From assembly GCA_001942045.1 (NCBI GenBank), contig MSTD01000034.1, positions 8,672-67,606 on the forward strand: a stretch of DNA of 58,935 nucleotides, read 5' to 3'. This document shows positions 20,371-28,093 of this stretch, piece by piece. A program made the position numbers and the translations under genes. The first letter of the stretch is position 1; each line of letters begins with the position of its first letter. Origin of the DNA: Mycolicibacterium porcinum. Its GTDB lineage: Bacteria > Actinomycetota > Actinomycetes > Mycobacteriales > Mycobacteriaceae. Below the pieces are notes generated by a model. That model worked only from the letters and a program-made list of their open reading frames with translations. It did not search any database and was not told the DNA's origin.

Positions 20371-20430
20371 TTCGTAGACATTTGTACGTATTCATGCACT
20401 TTCGTCCACATTCATGGACATTCGCACGCC
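20371..20430. repeat. Six 10-bp iteron-like repeats
   Basis: Consecutive 10-mers TTCGTAGACA, TTTGTACGTA, TTCATGCACT, TTCGTCCACA, TTCATGGACA, TTCGCACGCC; consensus TTCRT-N-N-ACA. The 10-bp period puts every unit on the same DNA face. They sit just past the stop of the helix-turn-helix gene (20435). Could be a replication origin, recombinase arm sites or a repressor array. Confidence 0.5.
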
Positions 20431-20434
20431 GCGT

Positions 20435-20650
20435 TCAGGACGAACCGAACCGTTCCACCGCGGCCTGTCGACTGATGCCGAGCGCAGTGCCGACCATCGC
20501 CCACGTGTCGCCGGCCGCGCGCGCCTCGGCGACAGCAGCCTCGAGTTCCGCGTCGGTGCCAGCCGCCGCGATCCGGCGCATGTGCTGGCCGTCGCGGGCC
20601 TTGGCCGGGTCGACTTCGAGGTTGTCGAGCCAGTTCTCGGCGTCCGTCAC
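20435..20650 (-). CDS. Small helix-turn-helix protein, second gene of TA-like pair
   Basis: 71 aa with GTG at 20650 overlapping the upstream stop as GTGA. The last 40 residues ([20 protein letters not shown] then [18 protein letters not shown]) form a sigma-factor-like helix-turn-helix common in actinobacterial small regulators. Two-gene, overlapping, small-protein layout resembles toxin-antitoxin operons in which the DNA-binding antitoxin comes second (HigBA order). Toxin-antitoxin function is inference. Confidence 0.65.
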   Translation of the reverse strand: MTDAENWLDNLEVDPAKARDGQHMRRIAAAGTDAELEAAVAEARAAGDTWAMVGTALGISRQAAVERFGSS

Positions 20651-20913
20651 TTCGCCTTCAGGTGATGTTGGGCCGGCGTGCTTCGCCAGCGGGTCGTTTG
20701 CCCCTTCGGGCCGGTGCGGTAATCGATAAACCACAGAAGCGTGGTGTCGTTGATCTTGCGGCTGCCCTCAGGCACATCGATCAGCACGGGCCATTCGCTG
20801 GTCTCGGCGAGCAGATCCTTCACGTGAGCCTCGATCCGCGCCTTGGCTTCTTCCCTGTGGAGATCCGCTGGCAAGTGCAGTCGGGTATTGCCCCATCGGT
20901 CGTCGGAGGTCAT
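20647..20913 (-). CDS. 88-aa unknown protein, first gene of TA-like pair
   Basis: Starts [15 protein letters not shown] at ATG 20913. No Shine-Dalgarno sequence is present, but TATACC (20925-20920 on this strand) lies 6 nt upstream, as expected for a leaderless mRNA, common in mycobacteria. Contains [15 protein letters not shown], a likely beta hairpin, and a basic tail. No family recognised; an upstream in-frame start (20982) is possible. Overlaps the helix-turn-helix gene by 4 bases, so the two are translationally coupled. Confidence 0.6.
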   Translation of the reverse strand: MTSDDRWGNTRLHLPADLHREEAKARIEAHVKDLLAETSEWPVLIDVPEGSRKINDTTLLWFIDYRTGPKGQTTRWRSTPAQHHLKAK

Positions 20914-20919
20914 TCGACT

Positions 20920-20925
20920 GGTATA
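20920..20925 (-). promoter_or_regulatory. Putative -10 box of leaderless TA-like operon
   Basis: TATACC read leftward, ending 6 nt before ATG 20913. The -35 region is poor. Supports a start with no 5' leader. Confidence 0.4.
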
Positions 20926-20994
20926 TCGCAACGGGGCGACATATCGGCGGCTCGTTGTCGGTGCGCCGTGGCACAGTCTCAAGTGGCAACGGCA

Positions 20995-21061
20995 CCCGAG
21001 CTCGTTCCCTTCTTGCTCGGTAGCCGGGCGGGTGCCCGAGCTCGCCTCCTACTTGCTCGGT
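20995..21061. repeat. Tandem 40-bp-spaced repeat, each copy an inverted repeat
   Basis: Two 27-bp copies (20995-21021 and 21035-21061) agree at 23 positions; each holds CCGAGC and GCTCGG as arms of a hairpin. Located upstream of the TA-like operon and downstream of the second integrase, so it may be an operator. Confidence 0.5.
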
Positions 21062-21075
21062 CACCCGTGCCGAGC

Positions 21076-21108
21076 CGGCCGGGAGGTACTAGGTCTACCT
21101 CCCGGCCG
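21076..21108 (-). terminator. 13-bp perfect hairpin after second integrase
   Basis: CGGCCGGGAGGTA (21076-21088) pairs with 21096-21108 around a 7-base loop, 11 nt downstream of the leftward integrase stop. No T-run; probable I-shaped terminator. Confidence 0.6.
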
Positions 21109-21119
21109 ACACCCTTGGC

Positions 21120-21989
21120 CTAGCTCAGCGCATGCATCATCGCTGCGCGCATCTCGTCGTCGTTCACGGCGGTGTAGCGCTCGGTGGTGGCGACACTGGC
21201 ATGGCCGAGCAACTGCTGAACAGCCCGGATATTCCGAGACCCGCGATAGGCGCGTGTGGCGAACCGATGCCGCAGGGTGTGCATCGTGACCCCTTCGGGC
21301 AGAACGGCGCTCACCAGTGTCCCGACCCACGCCGGCGTGATATGCCCGTTGAACCCATCAGGAAACAGCCAGCCGCGCTCTGTGGCACCCGGTGTGTGTC
21401 CAGCGGCGCCGCGCCGTATGAGCTCGGCAAGACCTTCACTCAGCGGAACGACACGCTTCTTCGAGCCCTTGCCGTGGACAACCAGCTGCGGGCCCGCGTC
21501 CGACTCGATCAGGTCGCGTGTGTGGAGCCGGGCGACTTCGGCGCGGCGCAAACCGACCTCACCCGCCAGGCGCAGCATCAACGTCACGCGCAGATCGGCG
21601 ACCGCCAGCGCTTGCCGCCATGCGTAGTCGTCGGCTGGCCGGGCCGCCGCGGTAGCGACCGGCAGCTTCGGCAAATCGGCTGCCGGGTTCGTCGTGATGC
21701 GTCCCATCTTGTACGCCCACTCAAAGAATCCGCAGACAGAGGCCCGGTAGCTACGCCTCGTCTCCAAACTCAGGTCCGCATAGCAGCCGAGCCACGTCGT
21801 GAGGTCGTCCTCGGTCACCGCGTTGGGATGCCCGCCGATCTCGCGGGAGGCCAGCTTGAGCTGCCATGTCCTGAGCTTGATCGTCTGCGGCGAGCGTCCG
21901 ATTCCGGTGAGCCACGAAATGTACTCGGTCAGTAGCAGATCCCAGGTGATCACGGCCGAGGGCAGCCGGCCGCGCTTCGGCGCGCTCAC
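21120..21989 (-). CDS. Second tyrosine recombinase of the element
   Basis: 289 aa, shorter than the attL integrase and lacking an arm-binding domain. Core-binding domain about residues 10-110 (YISWLTGIGRSPQTIKLRTW), catalytic motifs GEVGLRRAEVARLH, GKGSKKRVVPL, HTLRHRFATR and LLGHASVATTERYT, all intact. Its motifs are closer to Xer-like recombinases than to the first integrase. ATG overlaps the upstream stop as ATGA, so it is co-transcribed with the 151-aa gene. Why the element keeps two recombinases is unclear. Confidence 0.92.
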   Translation of the reverse strand: MSAPKRGRLPSAVITWDLLLTEYISWLTGIGRSPQTIKLRTWQLKLASREIGGHPNAVTEDDLTTWLGCYADLSLETRRSYRASVCGFFEWAYKMGRITTNPAADLPKLPVATAAARPADDYAWRQALAVADLRVTLMLRLAGEVGLRRAEVARLHTRDLIESDAGPQLVVHGKGSKKRVVPLSEGLAELIRRGAAGHTPGATERGWLFPDGFNGHITPAWVGTLVSAVLPEGVTMHTLRHRFATRAYRGSRNIRAVQQLLGHASVATTERYTAVNDDEMRAAMMHALS

Positions 21990-22441
21990 CGGCTGCCCTC
22001 GATCTCGTCGGCGGCGGCGATGAGCTCGGCGGCGAATTGCCGGGCGCCGGCCAAGTCGAACTCTTCCCGATCGTCGCCCTGGACTGCGATCGTCCGGAAC
22101 ACCGAACCATCCGGGTACTGACGACCATCGATCGACACACTGAACCCGCCGATCTTGCGGCCGGTGCCCTCAAACTGCCGGAACCATTGGCCGTGCTCAT
22201 CCTGCTCCCAGTGCCACACATACGTGGCGCCGGCCGGCCGGGCGACGTGACCGAAGCGCATCGCGTCAACGAGGTTGTCCCGGGCGTGGTCCCGGGCATG
22301 GTCGAGCAGCATCCAGGCGACGGCATCAGCCGAGGCGGGTGTGTAGGCACGCTCCATCTGTTCGAGGCGCTCGCGCTGCTCGGTTGTGAGCTGGTCGGCG
22401 AGGTCACGCCAACTGGTCGCAGTGTTGTCTGGGGATGTCAT
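21986..22441 (-). CDS. Unknown 151-aa protein upstream of second integrase
   Basis: ATG 22441. Amphipathic helices at the N-terminus (LADQLTTEQRERLEQMERAY) lead to a beta-rich region with WHWEQDEHGQWFRQFEG and a C-terminal helix EFDLAGARQFAAELIAAADE. No family recognised. First gene of the leftward unit nearest attR and coupled to the recombinase by a 4-base overlap; the 5' 160 bases up to attR likely hold its promoter. Confidence 0.65.
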   Translation of the reverse strand: MTSPDNTATSWRDLADQLTTEQRERLEQMERAYTPASADAVAWMLLDHARDHARDNLVDAMRFGHVARPAGATYVWHWEQDEHGQWFRQFEGTGRKIGGFSVSIDGRQYPDGSVFRTIAVQGDDREEFDLAGARQFAAELIAAADEIEGSR

Positions 22442-22606
22442 GACTGGTCCTGTTCTGCAGAGTGTTTGGGGTTGTCGCCGTACAGCAACGCGTACAGCAA
22501 CGGGTCGAAATTCTGGGGTGTTCGGCGTCGTTCGCCGATGACCGGAAAGTGGGGGAGACCTGCTCAGACAGAACGTCAGCGGACACCCCAGAACGTCAGA
22601 AATGAC

Positions 22607-22652
22607 ACTGGGGGTCAAGTGGTCGCAGGTTCAAATCCTGTCAGCCCGACCA
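22607..22652. repeat. attR, 46-bp core repeat (displaced tRNA 3' end)
   Basis: Exact copy of 16431-16476. It lacks the 5' half of the tRNA, so it is not a second tRNA gene; it is the chromosomal 3' end separated by integration. Confidence 0.95.
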
Positions 22653-22655
22653 GAG

Positions 22656-22681
22656 AACCGCCTGTTCACAGGCGGTTTTTT
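22656..22681 (+). terminator. Rho-independent terminator beyond attR (original tRNA-Pro terminator)
   Basis: AACCGCCTG (22656-22664), loop TTCA, CAGGCGGTT (22669-22677), then a T-run to 22681. Three bases after the att core, the same place as the element-borne terminator after attL, so it most likely terminated tRNA-Pro before integration. Confidence 0.85.
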
Positions 22682-22732
22682 CATGTCTCATGGAGCCGCA
22701 TCGCGTGCTCCTGAGGCCGTTTCGCGGCGCGG

Positions 22733-23752
22733 TTATCGCGATGACACTTGGCCGTTGGTGCGGCGGTAGGTGATGGGTGTCAGGCCGAACCATCGCTTGC
22801 AGGCGCGGGTGAACACGCTGTGCTCGGCGTAGCCGAGCTGGCGGGCCGCTTGGGACACCGGCAGGTCAGTGCCGACGAGCAGCCGGTGCGCCAGCTCGCG
22901 CCGGATCTGATCGACCAGATCCGGGAAAGTGGTGCCTTCCGCCGCGAGGCGCCGCTGCATCGTTTTCGGGTGAATGCCGAACTGGCGGGCGACTAGCTGG
23001 GCGGACAGCTCCCCGGTGGGCAGCAGTTGGCGCACGACGCTGCGGACGGCGTCGGCGATGCCGGATGGGCGCTGGCCGTGCGTCTCGGACAGGTACGTGA
23101 GGGCCAGACGGTGGGCGAGCGGATCGTGGTTGAGCGGGCGCTGCAAATCCTTGGCGCGGAGGGTGAATCCGGCGATCGGCTCGGTGAAGTGAGGTACGCA
23201 CCCGAAGTAGTCGCGGTAGTCGCCGTCGGTGCCCAGCGGCGGGTGTGGCAGGTGTACGGCCACCGGGACATAGCCGGTGCCCAGGAACAATCGCAGCACC
23301 CGCAGGGTCAGGCCGAGCGCCAGTTCGATCGCCTGGGCTTGCGGAGGCGCGGGATGCAGCAGGAAGCCGTATTCGAAGCGTCGCAGCGTCGGATCGGCAT
23401 GGTCGGTGATGCGCGCGGTGATTCCGGGACTGTGGGAGTCCATGTAGGTGACCAGGACGTCGAACGCCACGGCGACCGTGGCGGCGGTGCGCGCGGCCAC
23501 CGCCACGGGGCCGAGGATGTCGATGCTTTGCCGTAGCGCGAGCCGGCGGCCGAAGTCGTGCATGCCCATGGCCGTGGCCGCGTACTCGACCGCGGCGATG
23601 GCGCTGCGCAGCGGGATGAACCGGTCGTCGCGGCCCGCGTCGGCAGGGTCGATTCCGGCCAGCGTCAGCAGCGCGCCCGGATCGCCTCCGTGAGTTGTGA
23701 CCAGCGGCGCGAATCCGGTGAGCGACGATCCGCGGACCAGCTGCATGTCCAT
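22733..23752 (-). CDS. AraC-family transcriptional regulator
   Basis: About 339 aa from ATG 23752 (13 codons longer is possible). N-terminal ligand-binding-like domain of the arabinose-binding AraC type (GIDPADAGRDDRFIPL, GFLLHPAPP), C-terminal double helix-turn-helix with VARQFGIHPKTMQRRLAAEG and SQAARQLGYAEHSVFTRACKRWFGLTP. Belongs to the mycobacterial VirS/Rv1395-like group. Divergent from the secreted protein-lipoprotein genes, which it may regulate. Just outside the mobile element. Confidence 0.88.
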   Translation of the reverse strand: MDMQLVRGSSLTGFAPLVTTHGGDPGALLTLAGIDPADAGRDDRFIPLRSAIAAVEYAATAMGMHDFGRRLALRQSIDILGPVAVAARTAATVAVAFDVLVTYMDSHSPGITARITDHADPTLRRFEYGFLLHPAPPQAQAIELALGLTLRVLRLFLGTGYVPVAVHLPHPPLGTDGDYRDYFGCVPHFTEPIAGFTLRAKDLQRPLNHDPLAHRLALTYLSETHGQRPSGIADAVRSVVRQLLPTGELSAQLVARQFGIHPKTMQRRLAAEGTTFPDLVDQIRRELAHRLLVGTDLPVSQAARQLGYAEHSVFTRACKRWFGLTPITYRRTNGQVSSR

Positions 23753-23907
23753 AAGAGTCAAGAATGTGTCCAGCAAAGTCAAGACGAGCAAATGCCGACT
23801 GGTGCACAGTCGATACCCGGGTCGGGGGACCTCGTTTGGTACGGCGAACTCGACGGCACAGTTCGTTCGATGACGCCCACGCCCACCCCGCCACCTCAGG
23901 AGACTCT

Positions 23908-24189
23908 GTGAGCAAACCCATCACCGCGCTGCTGGCCGCCGGGACGGTACTCGCCGCCCCGCTGTTCGGCGCCACCACCGCCATTGTCTTCGCCCCAGCT
24001 GCGGGCGCCGACGTGTGCGCCGGAGCCGGCGGCCGGCATTTCTCCGCCGGCGGCTGCACCAACATCGCCGGTGACGTCGCGGCCGGGGCCGCGATCGCGT
24101 CCCAGCACGTGCCCTACGTCGCAGGCGAAATCCCTTGCTACACAGTCGAAGGTGTGCCGTACTTCACCCCGCCCGGATACCCCTGCTGA
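23908..24189 (+). CDS. Small secreted Cys-containing protein
   Basis: 93 aa, GTG start with AGGAG a few bases upstream. A signal peptide of about 34 residues (SKPITALLAAGTVLAAPLFG ... AGAD) leaves a ~58-residue mature protein with four cysteines (DVCAG, GGCTN, IPCYT, GYPC), likely two disulfides. The tail is Pro/Tyr/aromatic-rich. No known family recognised. Divergent from the AraC gene, 75 nt ahead of the DUF1254 lipoprotein. Confidence 0.7.
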   Translation: MSKPITALLAAGTVLAAPLFGATTAIVFAPAAGADVCAGAGGRHFSAGGCTNIAGDVAAGAAIASQHVPYVAGEIPCYTVEGVPYFTPPGYPC

Positions 24190-24264
24190 CGTGCGGCAGC
24201 AGAGACGTCAGATGTGCCAGGTACGCAGGAATGCGCCCGCGACGGGCCACATGAAGGGAAGTGA

Positions 24265-25674
24265 ATGAAGGTCTGGGTTTCGGGGCTGGCGGTGCTGCTG
24301 ATGGCTGCCACGGTCGGCTGCAGCGGCAGCACCGAAGAGAAGGGCAATGCGGTGCCGACGCCCCAGCAGGTGCGCGAGATCGCCAAGGAGGCCTACACGT
24401 ACGGCTTCCCGATGGTCGACAACTACCGCATCCAACACTCGTATTTCGTCGACAAGGCCAACCCGCAGTACAAGGGTGACTGGAACCAGACGCACAGCAT
24501 CGCAAGGGTTTTCACGCCTGAGGACACCACGATCCAGACGCCCAACTCCGATACGCCGTACACGATGCTCGGCGCAGATCTGCGGGCCGAACCACTGGTG
24601 CTGACGGTGCCGCCGATCGAGGCCGGACGCTACTTCTCGTTGCAGTTCGTCGACGGTTACACCTACGACTACGCCTATGTGGGCAGTCGTACCACGGGCA
24701 ACGGCGGCGGCAAATTCCTGCTGGCCGGTCCGGGCTGGACCGGTGACAAGCCGGAGGGGATCACCGAGGTGATCCGGTCGGACACGGATTTCTCGCTGGT
24801 CATCTACCGCACCCAGCTGTTTGAACCCGCCGACATCGGCAACGTCAAGAAGATCCAGGCTGGCTACACCGTCGAATCGCTGTCGGCCTTCGAAAAGAAG
24901 CCCGCCGCAACAGCTCCCGCGATGGACTTCGTCACCCCGCTGAGTCCGGCGGAGCAGAAGACGTCACCGAAGTTCTTCCAGATCCTCAACTTCGTCCTCA
25001 AATCCGCGCCCGTGTTGCCGGACGAGAAGGAACTGCGAGAGCGGTTCTCCACCATCGGCATCGGTCCGGACGGGGACTTCAACCCGGACACGATGAGCAA
25101 GGAACACCTGCAGGCCGTGCAGGACGGGATGGCCGATGCCTGGGCAGAGCTGACCACCTTCCAGAAGGACAAGCTCAACACCGGCGAGGTCACTTCCGGG
25201 CAGCTGTTCGGCACCCACGCGGAGCTGAAGAACAACTACCTGTACCGGATGGCCGGATCGGTGCTGGGTATCTACGGCAACGTGGCACAGGAGGCCATGT
25301 ATCCGGTGATCGCCACCGATTCGACCGGTGCGCCACTAACGGGGGCGGGAACGTACACGCTGCGGTTCGCACCCGGGCAGCTGCCTCCGGTCAACTCGTT
25401 CTGGTCGATCACCATGTACCGGATGCCGCAGAGCCTGCTGGTGGCCAATCCGATCAACCGGTACCTGATCAACTCGCCGATGCTGCCGGAGCTGGTCCGC
25501 GATCCGGACGGCGGAATCACCATCCAGGTCCAGAACCAGTCACCCGGCCCCGACAAGGAGGCCAACTGGCTCCCCGCGCCCGACGGGCCGTTCCAGATGA
25601 TCCTGCGCCTGTACTGGCCCAAGCCAGAAGCGCTCAACGGCACCTGGAAGGCACCACAAGCGGTCAAGAACTAA
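24265..25674 (+). CDS. DUF1254/DUF1214 lipoprotein
   Basis: 469 aa. Lipobox ending at Cys19 (ATVGC) predicts a membrane-anchored lipoprotein. The DUF1254 part (KEAYTYGFPMVDNYRI, TIQTPNSDTPYTMLG) precedes the DUF1214 part (PPVNSFWSITMYRMP, NRYLINSPM), the usual order. Function of the family is unknown; such proteins are abundant in mycobacteria. AAGGGA lies upstream of ATG 24265. Confidence 0.88.
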   Translation: MKVWVSGLAVLLMAATVGCSGSTEEKGNAVPTPQQVREIAKEAYTYGFPMVDNYRIQHSYFVDKANPQYKGDWNQTHSIARVFTPEDTTIQTPNSDTPYTMLGADLRAEPLVLTVPPIEAGRYFSLQFVDGYTYDYAYVGSRTTGNGGGKFLLAGPGWTGDKPEGITEVIRSDTDFSLVIYRTQLFEPADIGNVKKIQAGYTVESLSAFEKKPAATAPAMDFVTPLSPAEQKTSPKFFQILNFVLKSAPVLPDEKELRERFSTIGIGPDGDFNPDTMSKEHLQAVQDGMADAWAELTTFQKDKLNTGEVTSGQLFGTHAELKNNYLYRMAGSVLGIYGNVAQEAMYPVIATDSTGAPLTGAGTYTLRFAPGQLPPVNSFWSITMYRMPQSLLVANPINRYLINSPMLPELVRDPDGGITIQVQNQSPGPDKEANWLPAPDGPFQMILRLYWPKPEALNGTWKAPQAVKN

Positions 25675-26095
25675 CCGCTTGTCCCTGCGCTTTCGCCAAC
25701 AACGCTAGACCCGGAGAATCTGGACGACGCACTCTTCGACGGCATCCGCGAAAATCGGTGACCGCGGCCGAAAGTCGCAGTGTGACAACGCTTCACCCAA
25801 GCCAGCCGAACGTCACCGGCCGCGCTGGCGGATCGACTCACGCCCCTCACCCATTTTGGGTTAGGACATAACGATTTTGGCAGTGTGCCGTAAGAACCCG
25901 GGTCAGTTGCCGTCATCGCCCACGAATTGATGGCAGGGTGGCGATTGTGACCCAGACAAGGAGCGTCGGCGCGCCATCGCCGGTTCGGCACCACTGCGCT
26001 GGGTCCGCTTACGAGTTCCTCGTATCCACGCCGGCATCGGGCGACCAGAGCCAATCGCGGTCGGCCCGTTGACGGCACGTCACCCGGAGGTACAC
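25675..26095. other. 421-base intergenic region before the sulfatase
   Basis: No supported gene; the leftward ORF 25671-26102 lacks family features or a ribosome site. The region should contain the sulfatase promoter; an AT-rich patch at about 25850-25885 is the likeliest place. CGGAGG just before 26096 fixes the sulfatase start. Confidence 0.6.
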
Positions 26096-27673
26096 ATGGC
26101 AACGACGTCAGACAAGGCCAAGCCGAACATCGTCCTCATCGTCTCCGACGATTTCGGTTACGGCGATGCGGGCGTGTACGGCGGTGGTGATAACCGCGGG
26201 ATGCCCACCCCCAATCTCGACAAACTGGCGGATGAAGGCATGCAGTTCATGTCGTTCTACGCCCAACCGAGTTGCACACCCGGACGCGCGGCGATGCTCA
26301 CCGGCCGTATCCCGAACCGCAGCGGCATGACCACGGTGGCCTTCCAGGGCCAGGGCGGCGGACTGCCCGCGGCGGAATGGACGCTGGCATCCGTCCTCAA
26401 GACGGCCGGTTACAACACGTTCTTCACCGGCAAGTGGCACCTCGGTGAGTCGGACTACGCACTGCCCACCGCGCACGGCTACGACGAGATGCGGCACTGC
26501 GGTCTGTACCACCTCAACGCCTACACCTATGCCGACGCGGAATGGTTCCCGGACATGGACGACGAGCTTCGTGACATGTTCGCCCGCGTGACCAAGGGCG
26601 CGTTGTCGGGCAAAGCCGGTGAGGAGGCCAAGGAGGACTTCAAGGTCAACGGCCAGTACGTCAACACGCCGGAGAAGGGCGTCGTCGGCATTCCGTTCTA
26701 CGACGAATACGTCGAGAAGGATGCGCTCGAATACCTAGACGCCCACGCGAAGTCCGACGACCCGTTCTTCTTGCACGTCAACTTCATGAAAGTGCACCAG
26801 CCGAACATGCCGCACCCGGATTTCAAGGGCAAATCGCTCTCGAAGTCGAAGTACGCGGATTCGATCGTGGAGAACGACGCCCGCATCGGCAACATCGTCG
26901 ACAAGATCCGCTCTCTCGGCCTCGCCGACAACACGTACGTGTTCTGGACGACCGACAACGGTGCCTGGCAGGACGTCTACCCCGACGCCGGCTACACACC
27001 GTTCCGCGGCACCAAGGGCACCGTCCGCGAGGGCGGCAATCGGGTTCCGTCGATTGCCTGGGGTCCCGGAATCAAGGCGGGATCCCGCAACTCCGACATC
27101 GTCGGCGGCCTCGACTACCTGGCGACCTTTGCCGCACTCGCCGGCGTGCAATTGCCGGACAAGGACCGCGAGGGCGAGCCCATCATCTTCGACAGCTACG
27201 ACATGTCACCGGTATTGCTGGGCACGGGTAAGTCGGAGCGCAAGTCCTGGTTCTACTTCAGTGAGAACGAGCTCACGCCCGGGGCGGCGCGGGTCGGCCA
27301 CTACAAGGCGGTCTTCAATTTGCGCGGTGACAACGGTGCGAGCACCGGCGGGCTCGCGGTCGACACGAACCTCGGCTGGAAGGGCGCGGAGGCCTACGTC
27401 GCGACCGTGCCGCAGATCTTCGATCTCTGGCAGGACCCGCAGGAGCGCTACGACATCTTCATGAACAACTACACCGAACACACCTGGACCTTGGTGACCA
27501 TCAATGAGGCGATCAAGGAACTGATGCAGACCTACCTGAAGTACCCGCCACGCAAGCTCCAGAGCGAAGGCTATTCGGGTCCCATCACCGTCACGCAGTA
27601 CCAGAGGTTCCAATACCTGAGAGAGCAACTCGCCGAAGACGGGTTCAACATCACGCTGCCCACCGGCAACTGA
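26096..27673 (+). CDS. Arylsulfatase-type sulfatase
   Basis: 525 aa. Metal-binding Asp18-Asp19 (VSDDFGYGD), formylglycine motif C60-TPGR (QPSCTPGRAAMLTGR), then TGKWHLGES and WTTDNGAWQD, all expected catalytic elements of type I sulfatases. Cys60 needs conversion to formylglycine by an FGE-type enzyme elsewhere. No signal peptide, so probably cytosolic. ATG 26096 has CGGAGG upstream; the ORF's nine extra upstream codons are unlikely to be used. Releases sulfate from a sulfate ester, perhaps for sulfur scavenging. Confidence 0.9.
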   Translation: MATTSDKAKPNIVLIVSDDFGYGDAGVYGGGDNRGMPTPNLDKLADEGMQFMSFYAQPSCTPGRAAMLTGRIPNRSGMTTVAFQGQGGGLPAAEWTLASVLKTAGYNTFFTGKWHLGESDYALPTAHGYDEMRHCGLYHLNAYTYADAEWFPDMDDELRDMFARVTKGALSGKAGEEAKEDFKVNGQYVNTPEKGVVGIPFYDEYVEKDALEYLDAHAKSDDPFFLHVNFMKVHQPNMPHPDFKGKSLSKSKYADSIVENDARIGNIVDKIRSLGLADNTYVFWTTDNGAWQDVYPDAGYTPFRGTKGTVREGGNRVPSIAWGPGIKAGSRNSDIVGGLDYLATFAALAGVQLPDKDREGEPIIFDSYDMSPVLLGTGKSERKSWFYFSENELTPGAARVGHYKAVFNLRGDNGASTGGLAVDTNLGWKGAEAYVATVPQIFDLWQDPQERYDIFMNNYTEHTWTLVTINEAIKELMQTYLKYPPRKLQSEGYSGPITVTQYQRFQYLREQLAEDGFNITLPTGN

Positions 27674-27690
27674 GCGCAGTCTCCGGAGCC

Positions 27691-27725
27691 GGGTGCACGG
27701 CCGGCTGGTCGCCGGCCGTGCACCC
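27691..27725. terminator. Bidirectional hairpin terminator, 15-bp perfect stem
   Basis: GGGTGCACGGCCGGC (27691-27705) pairs exactly with 27711-27725 around a 5-base loop, between two convergent gene ends (27673 and 27740). Confidence 0.75.
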
Positions 27726-27739
27726 GAATCCGATCAGGA

Positions 27740-28093
27740 CTATCCGGATGCGGTACGGCGCGTCTCGCGTGCGGCGGGTACCTCTTCGACGCTGTCGCCG
27801 ACGTCGATCGTGACGACGGCCGTCGCCTGGAACAGGCCGTAGAAGTCGTCGGTCCTGGCGAAGGTATGGGCGCGGGAGAACAACGGCTGGACATCGAACA
27901 CCCGCACCCGAAGCTTCTCGCGCGTGAGTCTGCCCAATTCCCGGCCGGATTCGGGATCGGTGATCACCTGATCCGAGTCGGAGTGCACGGCGAAAACCAT
28001 GCCCGGAACGACACCTGCCTCGGCGCCACGATTGATGACCAGGGTGTAGTCGTCCTCGATGAACGCGACCTGCCCGGAGAGGCGGTTGTTCAT
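27740..28093 (-). CDS. Unknown 117-aa protein, second gene of two-gene operon (FlgT C-terminal-like?)
   Basis: ATG 28093 overlaps the upstream stop as ATGA. The sequence VAFIEDDYTLVINRGAEAGVVPGMVFAV followed by GRELGRLTREKLRVRVFDVQP resembles the small beta-barrel 'value from gene position' domain seen in FlgT C-termini ('N-x-G-x-x-x-G-V-x-x-G'). No flagellar genes occur here, so this is only a domain likeness. Partner of the membrane protein upstream. Confidence 0.55.
   Translation of the reverse strand: MNNRLSGQVAFIEDDYTLVINRGAEAGVVPGMVFAVHSDSDQVITDPESGRELGRLTREKLRVRVFDVQPLFSRAHTFARTDDFYGLFQATAVVTIDVGDSVEEVPAARETRRTASG

Larger units (their letters stand above)
20095..20434. other. 340-base gene-free stretch inside the element
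   Basis: No convincing ORF. It holds the ribosome site of the Cas2-like gene at its left edge, two stem-loops on the + strand (20149-20253), the second with a short T-run, and a 60-base run of 10-bp repeats (20371-20430). AT content rises towards the repeats. See the separate entries. Confidence 0.7.

Noticed and set aside
19816..20430. CRISPR locus (Cas2-like gene plus short repeats)
   Set aside because: Repeats are contiguous 10-mers without spacers, and there is no cas1 or effector gene; protein is SinR/VapD-like.
22607..22652. Second tRNA-Pro gene
   Set aside because: Only the 3' 46 bases are present; no acceptor 5' strand or D-arm upstream. It is attR.
25671..26102. 143-aa leftward ORF before the sulfatase
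   Set aside because: No ribosome site, no recognisable domain, and it overlaps the sulfatase ribosome site and start.
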